Below are positions 34,408 through 47,436 of a stretch of 64,000 bases of DNA, piece by piece. Under the pieces are notes generated by a model. That model saw nothing but the letters and a program-made list of their open reading frames with translations. It made no database searches and was not told the DNA's origin. Position numbers and translations under genes: made by a program. The stretch is from Psilocybe azurescens. Taxonomy: Eukaryota > Basidiomycota > Agaricomycetes > Agaricales > Agrocybaceae. How positions within the stretch are numbered: position 1 is the stretch's first letter; each line of letters starts with the position of its first letter. The stretch spans positions 1 to 64,000 of the forward strand of contig JAJIRX010000158.1 of NCBI GenBank assembly GCA_023853785.1, written 5' to 3'.

Positions 34408-35713
34408 GCCATATCAGGTTTAACTTCTTGCCTTCTGGAGATCCAAATTTCCAGTGCTGTGAGTCAGGGCTCTGTGATTTGAGTTCCTGTTTACCATTGG
34501 ATAATTCCTTGTCTTCCGGTGTATCAACACACAGATGAGCTAGATTGTAATTATTAATAGTCATTCTTATGTGTGCAATAGCTTCCTGTTTTTCATTTAT
34601 CACAGACATCTTCTCGGTGTGAAATCTGGTTCTTTTGGATTTAAAAACACTTACCTGATGTTCCACATTCTTCATGTTTGTTGGATTAAACACTTGGGAT
34701 TAATCTTGCTGGACACCTTCACCAGTTTGTATAGAAAATTTATCTGTTGTGCCTGTCTTCCAAATGTCCTGAAACACGTGAAATAAAGCATATTGCTTCA
34801 GGAAATCAAAATCCTTTCCATATTCCTGTGCAACCTTCTAAATAATCATGGACTAATAAAATAAATAGATGAAGATAGAAATAGAGCTTACTGCACAAAA
34901 CATTTGATACTCTGTCAGTGCTTTCTGCAGATGCTCCAGATGGCTGTTAGTCATACACGGCAGACCAACAAGTATTAGATAAGTAACATATGCCTGGATG
35001 CAGTGTACCAGTGCAGAATTCTTTGGGAAAAAATCAACAATGCACAGAATAATGCACTAAAATTTAGTTAGCAAAGAAAGAGTACCTGAATATCATCAAG
35101 CTTACCTTCAGTATGTCATAGAATGCATTCCCATCAGCAAATTTAGTTGTTGTGACACTGTTGAAGTGTTTCAAGCAACTCCATTGAGGGAAATTTACCA
35201 TCTTATTGAATCCATGTTTGTGTCCACAAGTGACTCAAAAAATTGGCCATTCTCACCTTTGTGTGACTTTACATTGAGCACTGGCATTTTCCAGAGCTGT
35301 ATTTAGCAGAAGGTCCCACAAATGCTTTCCCTATCTACCCAAATTGTCTGAATGAAGTGTACACAAAAAATGCTGAACAGAAGGAGAATGCCAGTGAGTA
35401 GAAACAAGGGCTGAGCAGGAGTTACAAGAAACATACTTTAATATTATGAAGTCTATATTGTACAAGGATATGTTGCTTTTTAGTTTTTGTTGGTGCATTT
35501 GAGACTTCTTCAAGTGCAGCTTGCATGTTGACCAGTGTGTGCAGCTTGAAGTTACCAAAAATATTATGCAATTCCAAATGGGACACATAATATTTTGGGC
35601 TTGGGTAAGTGGCTCTAGCAGTGCAGCACCCACAGAAGTAGAACACTTTCTCAGCATCCTGTACTTCAATCAAAATTCCAGAGTACTAGAGAATCTGGTT
35701 GATACCATCCCCA
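34408..35713 (-). pseudogene. Plavaka-like transposase, middle and C-terminal fragment
   Basis: Minus-strand blocks match a large Agaricomycete transposase family. Seen are VQDAEKVFYFCGCCTA, LHNIFGNFKLHTLVNMQAAL and YRLHNIK, then an intron. After it come LHSDNLGR, stop, GKHLWDLLLN, then FPQWSCLKHFNSVTTTKFAD, LVGLPCMTNSHLEHLQKAL and finally EAIAHIRMTINNY. The stop (TAG at 35333-35331) replaces the Trp expected in GRWGKHLW. The fragment lies exactly between element B (TSD at 34400-34407) and element C (TSD at 35714-35721). It continues upstream at 37953-38390 and perhaps downstream beyond 30362. It is a dead gene cut by later insertions. Confidence 0.6.
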
Positions 35714-35721
35714 GAGCAATG

Positions 35722-37944
35722 GAGGTCTTTACATGGCCCCCATTTTTTGGTCGGACTCCGGTCAGACTCTGTCGGACTTTCTATATTCAGAATGACAATT
35801 TTCTGGTCTAGAACAGCTGAAATTTTCCAGTGAGATTCCGGTGAGATTCCGGTGAATGTCCAACGGACTACAAGTCCAACAGACTGTCCGGGTGGACTGT
35901 CCACTGGAATAATGCCAAACCAGCAGTCAAAGTCCAATGGAAATGACCAGACAGGACCAACGGAAGTCCATCGAATCCCACCAGACATGACCAACAGAAG
36001 TCCAATGGAAGTCCAATGGAAGTCCAACGGACAGCAAGCAGAGGGTTGTTCATATTAGTATTAATAAAAAGAAAATATTAATAGAAAAATAAAACTTAGA
36101 TCAATTAAAGAGTTATCACACATAGAACACAGTAGAGAGTGTAGAGTCAATAGACTGATATATTTTTCTGAGTGTATGTGGTCCTTATCAACAGAATTCT
36201 GTATTTTGTTCAGTCCGCAGGGTGAGCGGTCTGATGTGATGCATTCGAAGTCACATGACTCAAATGTAACAACAACGTCGCGGCGTGACATGTTGATGCC
36301 ACGTCGGTCCGTTGTTTATTCTGACACCCACTCTTTTTCCTTCCACCACCACCACCGCCCTCGTCGGTCGGAGCCAGGTGAAAGCCAACCCGACACAACA
36401 GAGGACGAGAACGACCGCTGACGGCCACACCGACGAGGACGACTGCGACAGCGACAACGAGGGCAGCGGACGAGGACCGCGAGGACAAGGGCGAGGATGG
36501 CAAGGGCAAGGGCGAGGATGGCAAGGGCAAGGGCAAGGGTGAGGGCGAGGACCACAAGAACGAGGGGCCGCTGACGGCGATGACAAGGACAGCCAGGGCG
36601 AGGACGAGGACCGCAACAGCGAGAACGAGGGCCGCAGCGGCGGCGGCGAGGATGGCCAGGGGGCGAGGGACGAGGACCGCAATGGCAAGAACGAGGACCG
36701 CTGACCATGACCAGCGAGGATGGCGAGGGCGAGGGCGAGGGCGAGGACGGCGAGAACAAGGGCCACAACCGCGACCAGCGAGGACATGGACATGGACGGC
36801 GAGGGCGAGGAGCGAGGACAACCCGTGACGATGGCACCGACGGATACCACCACGGTGACGATGACATGCGGCGACAACACCGACATGACAATGACACCAA
36901 CACGTACCGCAACAGGTACAGACATAGCGACCCACAACAAAGGGACCAACGGGTGCCAGGGAGAGGCAAACGGCGGACGACGACACTGACCACGTACCAC
37001 AACGGGTACAGACCGCGACGACCACGTACCACCACGGCAACAGCAAGGACGACAGGGAGACGACCACGACACGCTGACGACAGCAGTGACGCGTACCACG
37101 ACACGTACGGACGATACCGGCGTGTACCACGGCGGGTACGGTCGACGACAACACCGACGGTGACACCGGCAGCATACAACGGGTACAGCCGACCACAACG
37201 TTGATAACACGGACGACGACACCACCAATGTACCCTCCGCCCCCTTTTTCTGTTCTTTCTATTTTTTTGTTTCTTTTTTATTATGTTTTTCTTTTTTTTT
37301 TACCTGCATATAATCATGTAGCATATAGTTTTTAATATATTATATTACATTGTCACATAAATTTAAGCTAAGATTAAAGTATTCCAGTTGGAATCCAATT
37401 GGATTCCATTCCATGTGAATTTAAAGTTGGACTTAGTGAAATTCACAAAGTCAGATAATAATGTAGTATATAGTTTTCAATATATTATATTACATTGTTA
37501 CATGAATTAAAGATAAGATTGAAGTATTATCCTAGTGACCTAGCTTCCTTAATATGGCTCCCAAAGCTTCCAAGAACACTGCTACTGTCCCTAACTCCCC
37601 TCCCAAGTCTGCAATTAAACCAATGACAGTCCACTGGACATCCACTGGACAGAGCACTCTTGGATCTGGTCTAATTAAGTGCTGAGAGTCCGGTGGAAGT
37701 CCACTGGAAGTCCAACGGAAGTCCAACAGACTGGACAGTCCGGCCAGTCCACCTGTTTTCTGTCTTGAAGTGACTTGACCAGACTTTGACCAGAATTTAG
37801 CCGGACTCTGACTGGACTGGTACCGGAATTTTGTCAAGTCCAACGGAATCCATTGGACGTCCAATGGACTGTCCATTGGAATTGGCTGGGTCCAGTGAAA
37901 GTCCGTTGGAGTCCAACGGAAAATGGGGGCACTGTAAAGTACAC
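35722..37944 (+). mobile_element. Element C: TIR element, 2223 bp, perfect 8-bp TSD
   Basis: Starts GAGGTCTTTACATGG and ends CACTGTAAAGTACAC. Flanks are GAGCAATG at 35714-35721 and 37945-37952. Both ends contain CCCCCATTTT (inverted on the right). Subterminal arrays use GTCCAACGGA, GTCCAATGGA and GGAAGTCC words at 35820-36035 and 37625-37920. The middle has a border ATTTTGTTCAGTCC shared with element D, a GC-rich island (36290-37245), a T-rich tract and the AATATATTATATTACATTG module, which occurs twice (37337 and 37479). No transposase is recognised. Confidence 0.88.
36290..37245 (+). repeat. GC-rich purine-biased island of element C
   Basis: Opens with ATGTTGATGCCAC, GTCGGTCCGTT, CCACCACCACC, GTCGGAGCCAGG and AGCCAACCCGACAC. 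The core to about 36830 is imperfect GGCGAGGACAAGGGC-type repeats with a strong purine bias on the plus strand; from 36830 it is CACGTACCGCAACA-type. It closes with CCTCCGCCCCC and T runs. The minus strand is open for over 300 codons in two frames, which I attribute to codon-length repeats. Confidence 0.65.
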
Positions 37945-37952
37945 GAGCAATG

Positions 37953-38390
37953 AGCATTGCCAGTGTGTTATCATTGTCTTAATGATTTAAATAAAATCTT
38001 CAAGACCTTCTGATATATGTCACTCTTGAAATGAGCAAATTCTTCAGTCTCTGCAGCAGTTCAACTCGAAGGATCTACAGGATCAATAATCTACATTATA
38101 TGTTTAGTTTCAGCTGTGAGTACAATGCGTAAAATTTACCATAGACATGTATCCAACAAGGACACTGCCTCCATTTCCAGATGCATTTCTGATTTGGTGG
38201 GAAGCCATGCAGGACATAGGACCATTGGATACTTAGACATGCACCTTGTAACAAGGCTTTTATCAAGCCAAAAATGTAGAGGGAGATAGCAATGTTGGAA
38301 ATCATCCATCTCAGGAAGTTCAGACTGATGAAAATCTGAGTAAAAATTTGTTGAATAGCAGTGGCTAAAATATTCACATTCACAGCCCAC
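37953..38390 (-). pseudogene. Plavaka-like transposase, upstream fragment
   Basis: The minus strand reads DFHQSELPEMDDF, YLPLHFWLDKSLV, YPMVLCPAWLPTKSEMHLE and MEAVSLLDTCLW, then runs into the element C target site. Removing C joins it to the 35713 fragment on the same strand. The exact frame across the junction is not resolved. Family assignment is by position and by the CPAWLP-type block, so it is tentative. Confidence 0.4.
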
Positions 38391-38634
38391 TAGGTTTCTT
38401 CAGTATTTGGCTTGAGGTGAGGGTGGCATAATAAATACAATCAGCTGTGTTAAAACTTGTAAGTGGGTTATGCACCGGCTAAATGACTTTGGAGGGGTAT
38501 CTAAAGTAGCCATTTTGTCTTTATGGACTCATCAGTAGCTATTGTATGTAAGGAATATTACCATATGCTCCTAAAATAAGTGCATGTTTACCAAGCTAAG
38601 CACCTATTCTTAGCAAATCAACTATCAATTGCTA

Positions 38635-39109
38635 CAAGAGGGTATCAGAATATCAGAAAACACCCAGGGTAGATTTTTTGTAAGGCCTCCTGTACCCCTC
38701 TCCCCCTTTCTATATAGGGTATGTTTTGATGGCGATAAAAAAACACAAACCAAGTTTTGAAATATGAAGTTTATTTTATGTTGGATTTGGTCATGTATAG
38801 TCCTAAATAAGTCAGCCAAAACAGTTTGAAAATTTTTCAGAAGCATTCAGATGAATTGCCACTTTTATTATGTAACATGGATCCACCACAGATGCCATCA
38901 TCAGACAGAAAACAGAAACATAAATCTATTAAGAGCTGAAATTGGCTTCTATGGCTTATTTCTTTCTTTTAAACCTTGAGAGAGAGTTCTTTATCTCACA
39001 ATGCCCTATAATTTAAGGCTTAACAACTGAATAAATAAGTAAATTTAAGGCCGCCCGGCCCCCCTCCCCCCTTACCTTGGGTCACGGGTTGTCATCCCAG
39101 TACCCCTTG
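38635..39109. mobile_element. hAT-like MITE, 475 bp
   Basis: The ends CAAGAGGGTATCAG and, inverted, CAAGGGGTACTGGGATG are degenerate copies of the 21001 MITE ends. Flanking 8-mers are AATTGCTA and GATTGCTA (7 of 8). It shares CACCCAGGGTAGAT and TATGTTTTGATGG with the 21001 copy and has about 210 extra bases in its middle. Confidence 0.8.
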
Positions 39110-39117
39110 GATTGCTA

Positions 39118-40658
39118 ATCCTTTTATTGTTATCTTTGTAATCATTCTCATTGAATGCAGGAAGGTCAGGGGTCTTAATGACTAACTACAATAGAGTTGA
39201 TCAACTCATTACCAATAACATTGTGGGGTGGATTAGTGATTGAGTCACTTTGATTATAAACCAGTGAAGAGACTGTTGCATGGCTAGCTGTGTAAAAGGA
39301 TGCATAATGAAGAGTAGCTGAAATTTTTGGCATCCAGATGTACATAAGTGAGTGGTAATATGTTAACAAAAGATAAGGGACACTACAAAATAAACAGTAT
39401 TGGCTCACAGCTAAGCAGTATGAATGGCATGATTATGTCTAAATACTGGACAATTGGGCTAGCTGTTGTAAACAATGATATACTACTTGTAAAAGATGTA
39501 ACTATGCATTGACAAAAGAACAACAGAGGAAGACAAAGGCATTAGCTGAGGTCAAGACACAGTGCAGTTGGTTGTGTGTTCTAAAATTAGCATGCACTAA
39601 CTACATGTGATACAATTAAGACTTAGCACTGAAGTACTCTAGAGGTCTCACGGAGTGCAATACAGGTCCTCATGCATCATAGGCAGTCAGAACAAACCAG
39701 CTCAGCCTTCATTAAATGAGTCTGATCACAGTATGGGACAACGGTAGCTTTAGCTGTCTGAAACATAAAGGAAAACAAGGAGTGCCAAGCAAGTCTTCAT
39801 ATTCGGAAGCAATAACAAACAATGCACGTGCATCTAACTGAGCAGATCAGAGTATATGAATATGAAGAGTATTCTAAACCGATAGGAGAAATGGAATAAT
39901 GCACAACCCAATGCACAGTTGACTCATAATAAGAGTTCAACAGGCACTGAGCTGATGAACAAATTGAATAACATGGTTTAACCAGACAAACCCATCGTCA
40001 GCTAGATTCCTAGGCAAATGCTGAAGACATTTTACTGTCAAACATTGTGGTCTGTATGCCTAAGAGAATAACAGCTGAAGAGTGCCAAGTACTAGCTGGG
40101 CATGCGATAACCACATAGATTATTTATTAGCAATTTGATTGGTTGTAGAAAGGCTTATGGTTTGAGAAACATGTAGTTCAGGTGTTTATAATAGGGATTT
40201 GATTTACTGAATTATTCTCTAAAATCATATGTACCTGTAGCTACAAATTAAATGAATCTATGTAAATATTGACCAAGTAATTTTTTACCCCAAGAATGCA
40301 CAGTTCAGATTTATTCTGCACCTGCATTTTCTGAAAGTATTAAGAACTTTGAGGATGTTAATTGCTTGTCAAGCAATAGCAATATATTGCTCACCTTTGA
40401 ATTTGAAAGTAGTGCTTTGCACATTTGAAAGGGAGAAATACTTGAAGAGTTTACCTCACCCCACTAAGTCTAAAAACATTGACTTGATACCCAGCAAGAG
40501 GCCAACCAAGATATAGGGTGCGCAAGCTAGCTTCACAACCTAGCTCCTTCTTGTTCCATATTTTCAAGACCAAGAAGGTCTTTAGCTAGTAGACCAAGAG
40601 GGTCAAAGCATGTTTTATTAGGTCAAGAAGGCCACCAATTTATTTAGCTCAAAGAACA
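39118..40658. other. AT-rich, no gene recognised
   Basis: No exon, terminal repeat or RNA gene that I can support. Confidence 0.4.
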
Positions 40659-40812
40659 TACCTGCTGATAGTGACCCCAAGAAGGTCTGGAAATGGTACT
40701 GTGTTAGAGAAAGAGATTCTGCAGAATTTTGAACCCCACACTTCAGCTCGAAGCGTGTACCTGCTGATAGTGACCCTAAGAATGTCTGGAAAAAGTATTT
40801 CATTAGAGTAGA
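40659..40812. repeat. Tandem duplication, 99-bp period
   Basis: TACCTGCTGATAGTGACCC recurs at 40659 and 40758 (with CCCT for CCCC), followed in both by AAGAA(G/T)GTCTGGAAA. The second copy fades after about 55 bases. Confidence 0.7.
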
Positions 40813-43124
40813 TATTTGTAAAAGTCTCAGCACCCACCAAGAAATCATAAAAACAACCATATTATTCTGAAATTCTTGTGAGCCAATCCTTGTATTCACT
40901 CCCTGTTTGAAGATTGTTGTGCAGTACAATTATTAAAAGCGCAAGCCCACCTTCCTAGTGATGAACTAGTCATTGTAAAATTTGATTGAAGTGTTAACCT
41001 GAAAGCACACTCCACAGCAAGCATCTTACCAGTGAGCTAGAGTTGCTCCAATCTAACATTCTGACTAAAGAATTAGTCATATCTGAGTAATAGCTTACCA
41101 ACCGAGTTGAGAATAGACTCATAGACATGTGTTTTATGTCTATTCATGCATGCTTCTGCTGTCTAGATAAACCCAGGGTTCAGGCCAACCTACTTTGTAT
41201 GAGATCGAGTTACTGGGTTCAAACCTACTAATCTGGTATTGCTTTGTGTTTGGTGAGTCCTGGGATAAGCTTACTAAATGGGGACAGCTTCATTTTCAGT
41301 AAGATCTGTTCTCATGGTCAAGACATTTTGACAATTGACTGTTGATACATCCAAATGCATCCTTCACTAATAAGGTAATTATTAAGATCAGTTGGATGAA
41401 GAGAGGAAGATAAATCAGGAATAGTATGAAGTGAATGTAAATGAGAACATAGTATGAGACAAACAGAATGGCCATTGTCATACACCAATTTTGATTGGAT
41501 ATGAGATTTATCTATAAGCTTAGAGTGTCTGTCTTGACTCCCATTGCATGCAGAGGTCAGGGTTATTATTTGGCATTTCTATCTGAAGCACATCCCTCAA
41601 TATTCAATGTCAAAGCCCATTCACAGTCCATTTCAATCTCCATTCCAACTTTCAATCTCCACTTCCACAAATCATCTAGCTATTTCATACCTCAAGGCTA
41701 TGTACAACTTATTCCTGGACTTCATCTCTATCTGTCCTAGTATGCACAGCACAGCACAGCATCATTTATCACCATTGTCATCAGCACTTGGCCATCTACA
41801 ACTATTTGGTCCTTAACTGGATTCCACATAGGAAGGAAATAGTTGTCTCACTCAGCAGTCTTGGTAATGGATGACTGAGCTGTGCCATGAATAGACTGGT
41901 TCTATTCATTAGCATGGTACTTGTTCGCTATTTTGGCTTTTTTCTATTGTCTGACACTTTCATATGATTGATCCTTCCTTCCTTTTGTCCTTCTTGCTTA
42001 TTGTACTTACTCAGCTTTGCTTCTTTCTTACTCATCTCACTTCGCTTTTCATAATCCTGCTTATACTTCTTACTCACCCTATGTTACTTACTTACTCATC
42101 CTTCTATTTTTCACTCCTAAACTCCATCAGCCTTCATGCTAGTATATGTAGTTGGCCGATTAGACTACAGGGTGTTGTTCTACAGAATGGTTAGTATAGT
42201 TTGGACGCTTGACCTCTTTTAAATATTTTTCATGTTCTCTAGTATATAAACCATGTAGTAGTATCGCTTGGAATGCAAGGAAGTTACAAGCCCCAACTAT
42301 CTTCGCAGAAAAGTTTTCAAAGTTATCAGCACTCAATATCAGTACTTCAGTACGCACTCAAAAGTTATCATCAGTATTCAGCACAAAATCCAGCAAATAC
42401 TCCCATTATTCAAGACATCCTTCTGTGGTTAGACCAGCTTATTGAACCACCCACGCTCTCTCATCCCTGAGCATTTTATTCAGTTCATTTAGATCCTATC
42501 ATCATCCGAACCCTTTATTTTTCTCTATGCTCAGATCCTCAACTCCCCATTGCTTCCATTGTTCTGGAATATTTTATTCAGTAACCTTGGTCTTGTTGTC
42601 ATCTTCATCCATCGCTCTGGTCATTCTTTATCCACTTCACTGCTCTGTTTGATTTTGTTGTTCAAGAACATCACTTAGGTTGTCACCTTTGATTGTCCTA
42701 TTCACCCCTCATTCACCAGGTCTTACTTTTGGCTTTGTAGAAGCTGCAGAGTTGGCTAAAACAATTTAGTATCAAGACTACATTCTCATTCCTGCCCCCA
42801 TACCTATCCTTCCAATTTATCTAGGCTTACTTCTCTTCCACCATCAACACACTTTATTCACACCATTTTATGCCAACCAAGTTGGGTATCTTCCTCCCAG
42901 TAAATACTCAAGGGCATTTTATACCCCCCTCACCCAGTTCTTCTCCTTCAGATGTTCCTGCACTCCTCAGACCACATACACCTTCATAACCAGTGGCCAA
43001 GCCAGCCCTCACTTTAACTCAACAGGGAGAGAATTGTCTTATCTAGTCTAGACCATTCCTCTCTGGTTTGTATTTTTGTTTTTGGTTTATATATCAAATC
43101 ACATACTACATAGTTCAGTGTACA
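40813..43124. other. AT-rich, no gene; possible LTR remnant
   Basis: A TATA-like TAGTATATAAACC at about 42240 follows CT-rich sequence (TTACTCATCC words, 42000-42120). This resembles a retrotransposon LTR promoter. I found no matching second LTR or target duplication. Confidence 0.3.
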
Positions 43125-43490
43125 GTGTGAACATACCTTAGACAGTCATACACCATGTTTATAGAACAAAATGATGGTGGAAGGGCCATAGAACTGAGCA
43201 TGCATCCTGGCCATTGCATTAGTGGAGTGGCAAAGGGTGCACATGGTGTGAACATACCTCAGATGGTCATACACCATGTTTTCAGAACAAAATGGTGGTA
43301 GATGGGCCATAGAACCAAGCACACAGCCTGGTAATCATGTTAGTAGGGTGGAAAAAAGGTGCCACATGGTGTGAACACACCTCAGACGGTTGTACACTGT
43401 TTATTGAATGAAACAGCAGCAGATGAGCCATATAACACAGTGCATGGCCTGGCAATCATGTTACAAGAGTCTAAAAATGAGCTGGGCAAG
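43125..43490. repeat. Three tandem copies of a 121-123-bp unit
   Basis: Copies begin at GTGTGAACATACCT 43125, 43246 and (GTGTGAACACACCT) 43369. Shared words are CATACACCATGTTT, GGGCCATAGAAC and CCTGG(C/T)AATCATG. Copy 3 is the most diverged. Not coding as far as I can see. Confidence 0.8.
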
Positions 43491-45101
43491 GTAAATATAC
43501 CTGGTACAGCCTATGTGGTGTATTCACATGCCCTCAGCCCCATAGCAATTTGACATCCTTGGCAAACAGCCTGTTTTCATAGGTGAGTGAGGAAAAAGGC
43601 AGAGAGAGTAGAGGGACTTACCAGTGGTGCCCACCATCACTGTTTCTCATGGTGAACAGGCACTGTGATGACATGGGCAGTGGATGTAGGGAAAGTGATA
43701 ATAATGAAGGGTGGGAAGAAAATGAATGAGCCATCAATTGTTCAACATTTTGGTTACATGATTTTTAACACAGCACATGGATCAAATAAGCAAAATGCTG
43801 GCCAAATGTTACCTGCAAGCTGAACAAAATGCAAAAGTCAGGTCAGAGCATAACCATGCAGCCATCCAAATGTAATGATTCCTTTCTATTATCTAATTAC
43901 CTCAGTATTGTGTATTCCAATGAGGCATACAATGCTTAGTATTAAATTTCCAATCTCAATTCAATTTTTTAAAATTAATAATAATAATAATAACTCTATT
44001 GCTGATGGTTTGCTTGTATCTGTTGGATGTCTGTTGGACTTCTGTTGGACTTATATTGCCTGTCTGACCAGAATGGTCAGCTCCAATGGACTAAATAGAC
44101 ATTTTCCACTGCTTTCTGTCGGACAGGGTAAATGACATATCAAAAGTAACTTCTGATCTTTAATTCATCCCAAGCTGCTTTAGGGTCTTTGGGAAGTTAA
44201 AGATATATGTAAAACTCTCAGAAATCTTTAAGCAATTAATAAAGAAATTGTTTTTCTCAGATTGTCTTAAGTAGTTTGTGTATTGAAAAATATATCAAGT
44301 GGATTTAAAATTCCTCTCATTGTTCACAATATATAACAAGTAATATTCAAGGCTTTATTAAAGAACTACCATATAGTTTGATAGCTATATTTACTTAACC
44401 AGTTATTAACAAAAATGTGTTTGTGGAGTCTAAAATATTTGCAGAAGACCATTCAGAAGGGACAGACCCCTGGGGAAAAGCAGGAAATAGCATGCAGCTC
44501 TGTCATATATTGGCCAGAGGTATAATTGTGCCTTGTGGCCTTGTAGGAGTTGTCGTAGTCATCACTATTTTAATGTGATACATCATATCATGATGTTCTT
44601 CTACTCTTTAGATAAAGGTGAATACCATTCAATATATGCCAAAGGTCCTTTTGGCTATTTCAGTGATGATGGAGCTCTACCAGCATATGTCTCTGTGAAC
44701 TTTGGCAGAGTAAATATAACACAAACACAACCAATTTTTGTCTCTAAAAAATGAAGATTAGTCTGCAATTTGGAATCAACATAAAGTCTATATCATATCT
44801 ATCAGTTCTGTTGATTCTGCATCAATGTTGACAATAGCAACTACAGTATCAAATTGGCCATGTAGAAGTTTGTCAGACTTTGGAAGAGCCTTAACAACAT
44901 TGTTTTACTCCATGTCATTTTCATTGTCAATTACTTCAGGATGGAATCAAAACATGTTGTAAACATCAAATTTTGTGAATGGAAGTGGTATATTACACAA
45001 ATTTTGATTGGTAGTAGGAGTATTGGAGTATTGGTTTAAAAAAACCTTCAAATAATAGGAAAAATGTGGTACCATATGTTTTCTTCAATAATGGATAGTG
45101 A
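43491..45101. other. AT-rich, no gene recognised
   Basis: A short plus-strand frame at 44533-44754 shows no recognisable domain. GTTGGACTTCTGTTGGAC words near 44030 resemble the element C subterminal motif and may be a fragment of such an element. Confidence 0.35.
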
Positions 45102-47224
45102 TCAGTTGGGAAAATTAGGCTCTTTAGGAATTGGTATAGGTGGCTTTTGAAGCTGCTTGAAAGGCATTATAGCACTGGAGGTAGGAGGAGCCATTTTAAT
45201 GTCGCCATGATTATCAAAAAGCTGTTTGGTTTTGGCTTGTGTAAATTGGGATGCTGGTGGTGATTTGGATGATTGAAGTGATTTTTGATAGATGTCAAAA
45301 CCCACAATCTTTTCTCGATGAGAAAGCCAGAAAATCATCTGAGGAAATTTGGTTCTCTGATTTGTAGCTCTCCATCCATGTTCAGAAAAATCAATATGAT
45401 GCTGTTCAAATATCTCAGTGTTGTAGTTGTCAGTGGTGCCAAATGTCTCAATAGTCTCCACATAATGTAGAAAAGAATGGAATTTTGGAATGTTGAAGTC
45501 TTTTCATACTCCTGTTTGGATAAAGTAGTCATGATATTGGTGAAATGTATTCAATGCACTCTGAAGATAGCCAAGGGTTTCTGTACTGTGTGTAGTATAT
45601 TGAGCAAGATAAATGAAGTCAAGAAGAGCAATGATAGTGACCACAGCCTTGGTAGGTATGCACTGGTTACTCTCTTGAAGTATGGATTTTGTCCACTCCT
45701 GAGTTCTTTGCTCATGAGGTTCTTTGTTTCCAAGTTCTATAGCTGGAGCCTTGCATTTGATGCATGTTACAAGACATTGTTCTGGATAATTGGAAACATA
45801 GCAGGTAAGGATTGGATGGACTTTGCAAACAGCTCCATCAGCACTGACCATCTCCACACTTTTTGACCAGCATCAATTAAAGGCTGAAGGACAATGCATA
45901 TGGAATCATGGAAAATACATTGAACACAGAACTAATGCTGCTGATCATTCATTTTGAACTGATCAAGTTTGTCAACTGACAGATATGTAATAAGGACACA
46001 GGCATGTTTGGAAGACTTTTAGCATGTAGCTTTTGGAATGTTTCCGATTGTGAGATATACCAGGTAAGCAGATTTATTTCCTGAAAATTAAGTAAATTGT
46101 GTCTTGTCAATGGCTATAATAACAGGAGCAACAGTAGCACCAAGTGGCAGCATTGACTGCAATATACAAGCTGAGTAAGAAATCCTCCCAAAAACAGTAA
46201 AATGTACCTGTAAAATGTGCCACCATTTTCCTGTCCACATTTCTGAGAACATACAATTTCTCCCAGATTTTTCACCAGAGAATATCTTGGCAGGTGCATA
46301 CACCATACCCATAGAGATATGAGGATCTTTCCACAAGCTTTGAATAGCAGCAATAGGATCACAAAAGTGGATTGTGAATGTTTTGCTAGGTTTGTCCTTG
46401 AAAAATAGATGTCTTTTTTTGCTGCTCTCCTGCCTTTTCTGGTATGTTGTCCAATTTTTGATGAAGGACTTGTATGTTAGTATGAAAGGCCTAATTTTTC
46501 TACCACCTTTGTGAAATTTTAGGAAAAATGCTAAATATGAATAAATGATGCTCACTCCTGGTATGGCCAGCAGTCTATCAAATGTGTTATGACCAGGTCC
46601 ATCCATCACTGCCCACTGAGCAACTTTCCAGTCAAGTTCTGAGGCAAAGGAAGCAAAATCACTCACTCCAATGGCAGTATTTTCTTCTTCTGGCATATAC
46701 TTGGGAGGTATGACACAGCGAATGATATCACCAGCATTCTTAGTCCATATGATTGTGCAATCATCTTCATCATCATCCAAAACTTTACTGTAGTGCAAAG
46801 CAGCTGACTGGATCCTATTGGCAGCAGTTTGTGGATCAGGACCATGTTCTCCTTCAACACCATTGTCTGGTAGCTCTGGAGTATTGGGAATGAAGTGCAA
46901 CTCATCTCAATAGCTTCCACCTGCTTGAAGAGCTTACATATCAAAATCAAAGTCCTCATGATTCATTGGATTGTGGTTGTTCTAATCCTGCTCTTCTGGA
47001 AGATTTTCATCACCATCTAGACTGACATCAAATAGATTTCCACCTTCTGCTTGCTCTTCTGTTTTGTTTGGATGTCTCATTGAAATGTTGGTGTTTACAG
47101 GTCCCAATTTTCATGGCTTTCCTTTCATATACCAAGTGCATGGTTTGGTGGTGCTGTGATGTGAATTGAGACCTTTGGATGTTTTGAAATATCTACCACA
47201 TGTAGCCTCACAACGATACCTCAT
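45102..47224 (-). pseudogene. Plavaka-like DNA transposase, broken
   Basis: From ATG 47224 the minus strand encodes a zinc-finger-like start (CEATCGRYFKTSKGLNSHH, then C) and an acidic linker with stops (after GKP at about 47120, where Trp is expected, and after EEQD at about 46985). It then gives a long open stretch (46900-46088) with WKVAQWAVMDGPGHNTFDRL, DPIAAIQSLWKDP, FSEMWTGKWWHILQ and IIAIDKTQFT. It continues in other frames: SAYLVYLTIGNIPKA (about 46050), CLVTCIKCKAP (about 45780-45745), LLDFIYLAQYTTHSTETL (about 45620), FHQYHDYFIQTGV (about 45545), FGTTDNYNTEIFEQHH (about 45440) and GWRATNQRTKFPQM (about 45365). This order matches Plavaka transposases, a CACTA-related group common in Agaricomycetes. 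Multiple stops and frameshifts show it is dead. Plavaka terminal repeats were not located. Confidence 0.75.
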
Positions 47225-47436
47225 GATAGAATAAAAGAAAATAGATGAGCAGTAATAAAGCTGGTAGATAAAAAGAGATAATAACAAATATATTAGCATG
47301 TGATATGACATGAAGTGTATATTGAGTCATATAAAAATTAGTAATCATCTGAGAGTCTGATATTAGATAATGTAGAATAATGTGAACAATGTGGACATAC
47401 ATTTGAAGAGCTTCAGAAAGCTTTAGCACAGCATTG

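Noticed and set aside
36210..37228. Open frames over 300 codons on the minus strand of element C
   Set aside because: Two overlapping frames are both open and low-complexity; the 3- and 6-base periodicity of the island explains this.
30371..37944. Elements acting as clean introns (introner-like)
   Set aside because: Read antisense, the ends offer GT (GTGTAC or GTACTT) and AG (GTAAAG). Splicing C this way would leave the last five bases of the element plus an 8-bp duplication copy, 13 extra bases, which breaks the frame.
38635..39109. Gene in the C/G-rich end of the 38.6-39.1 kb segment
   Set aside because: It is the terminal part of a MITE shared with 21001-21264, with no coding frame.
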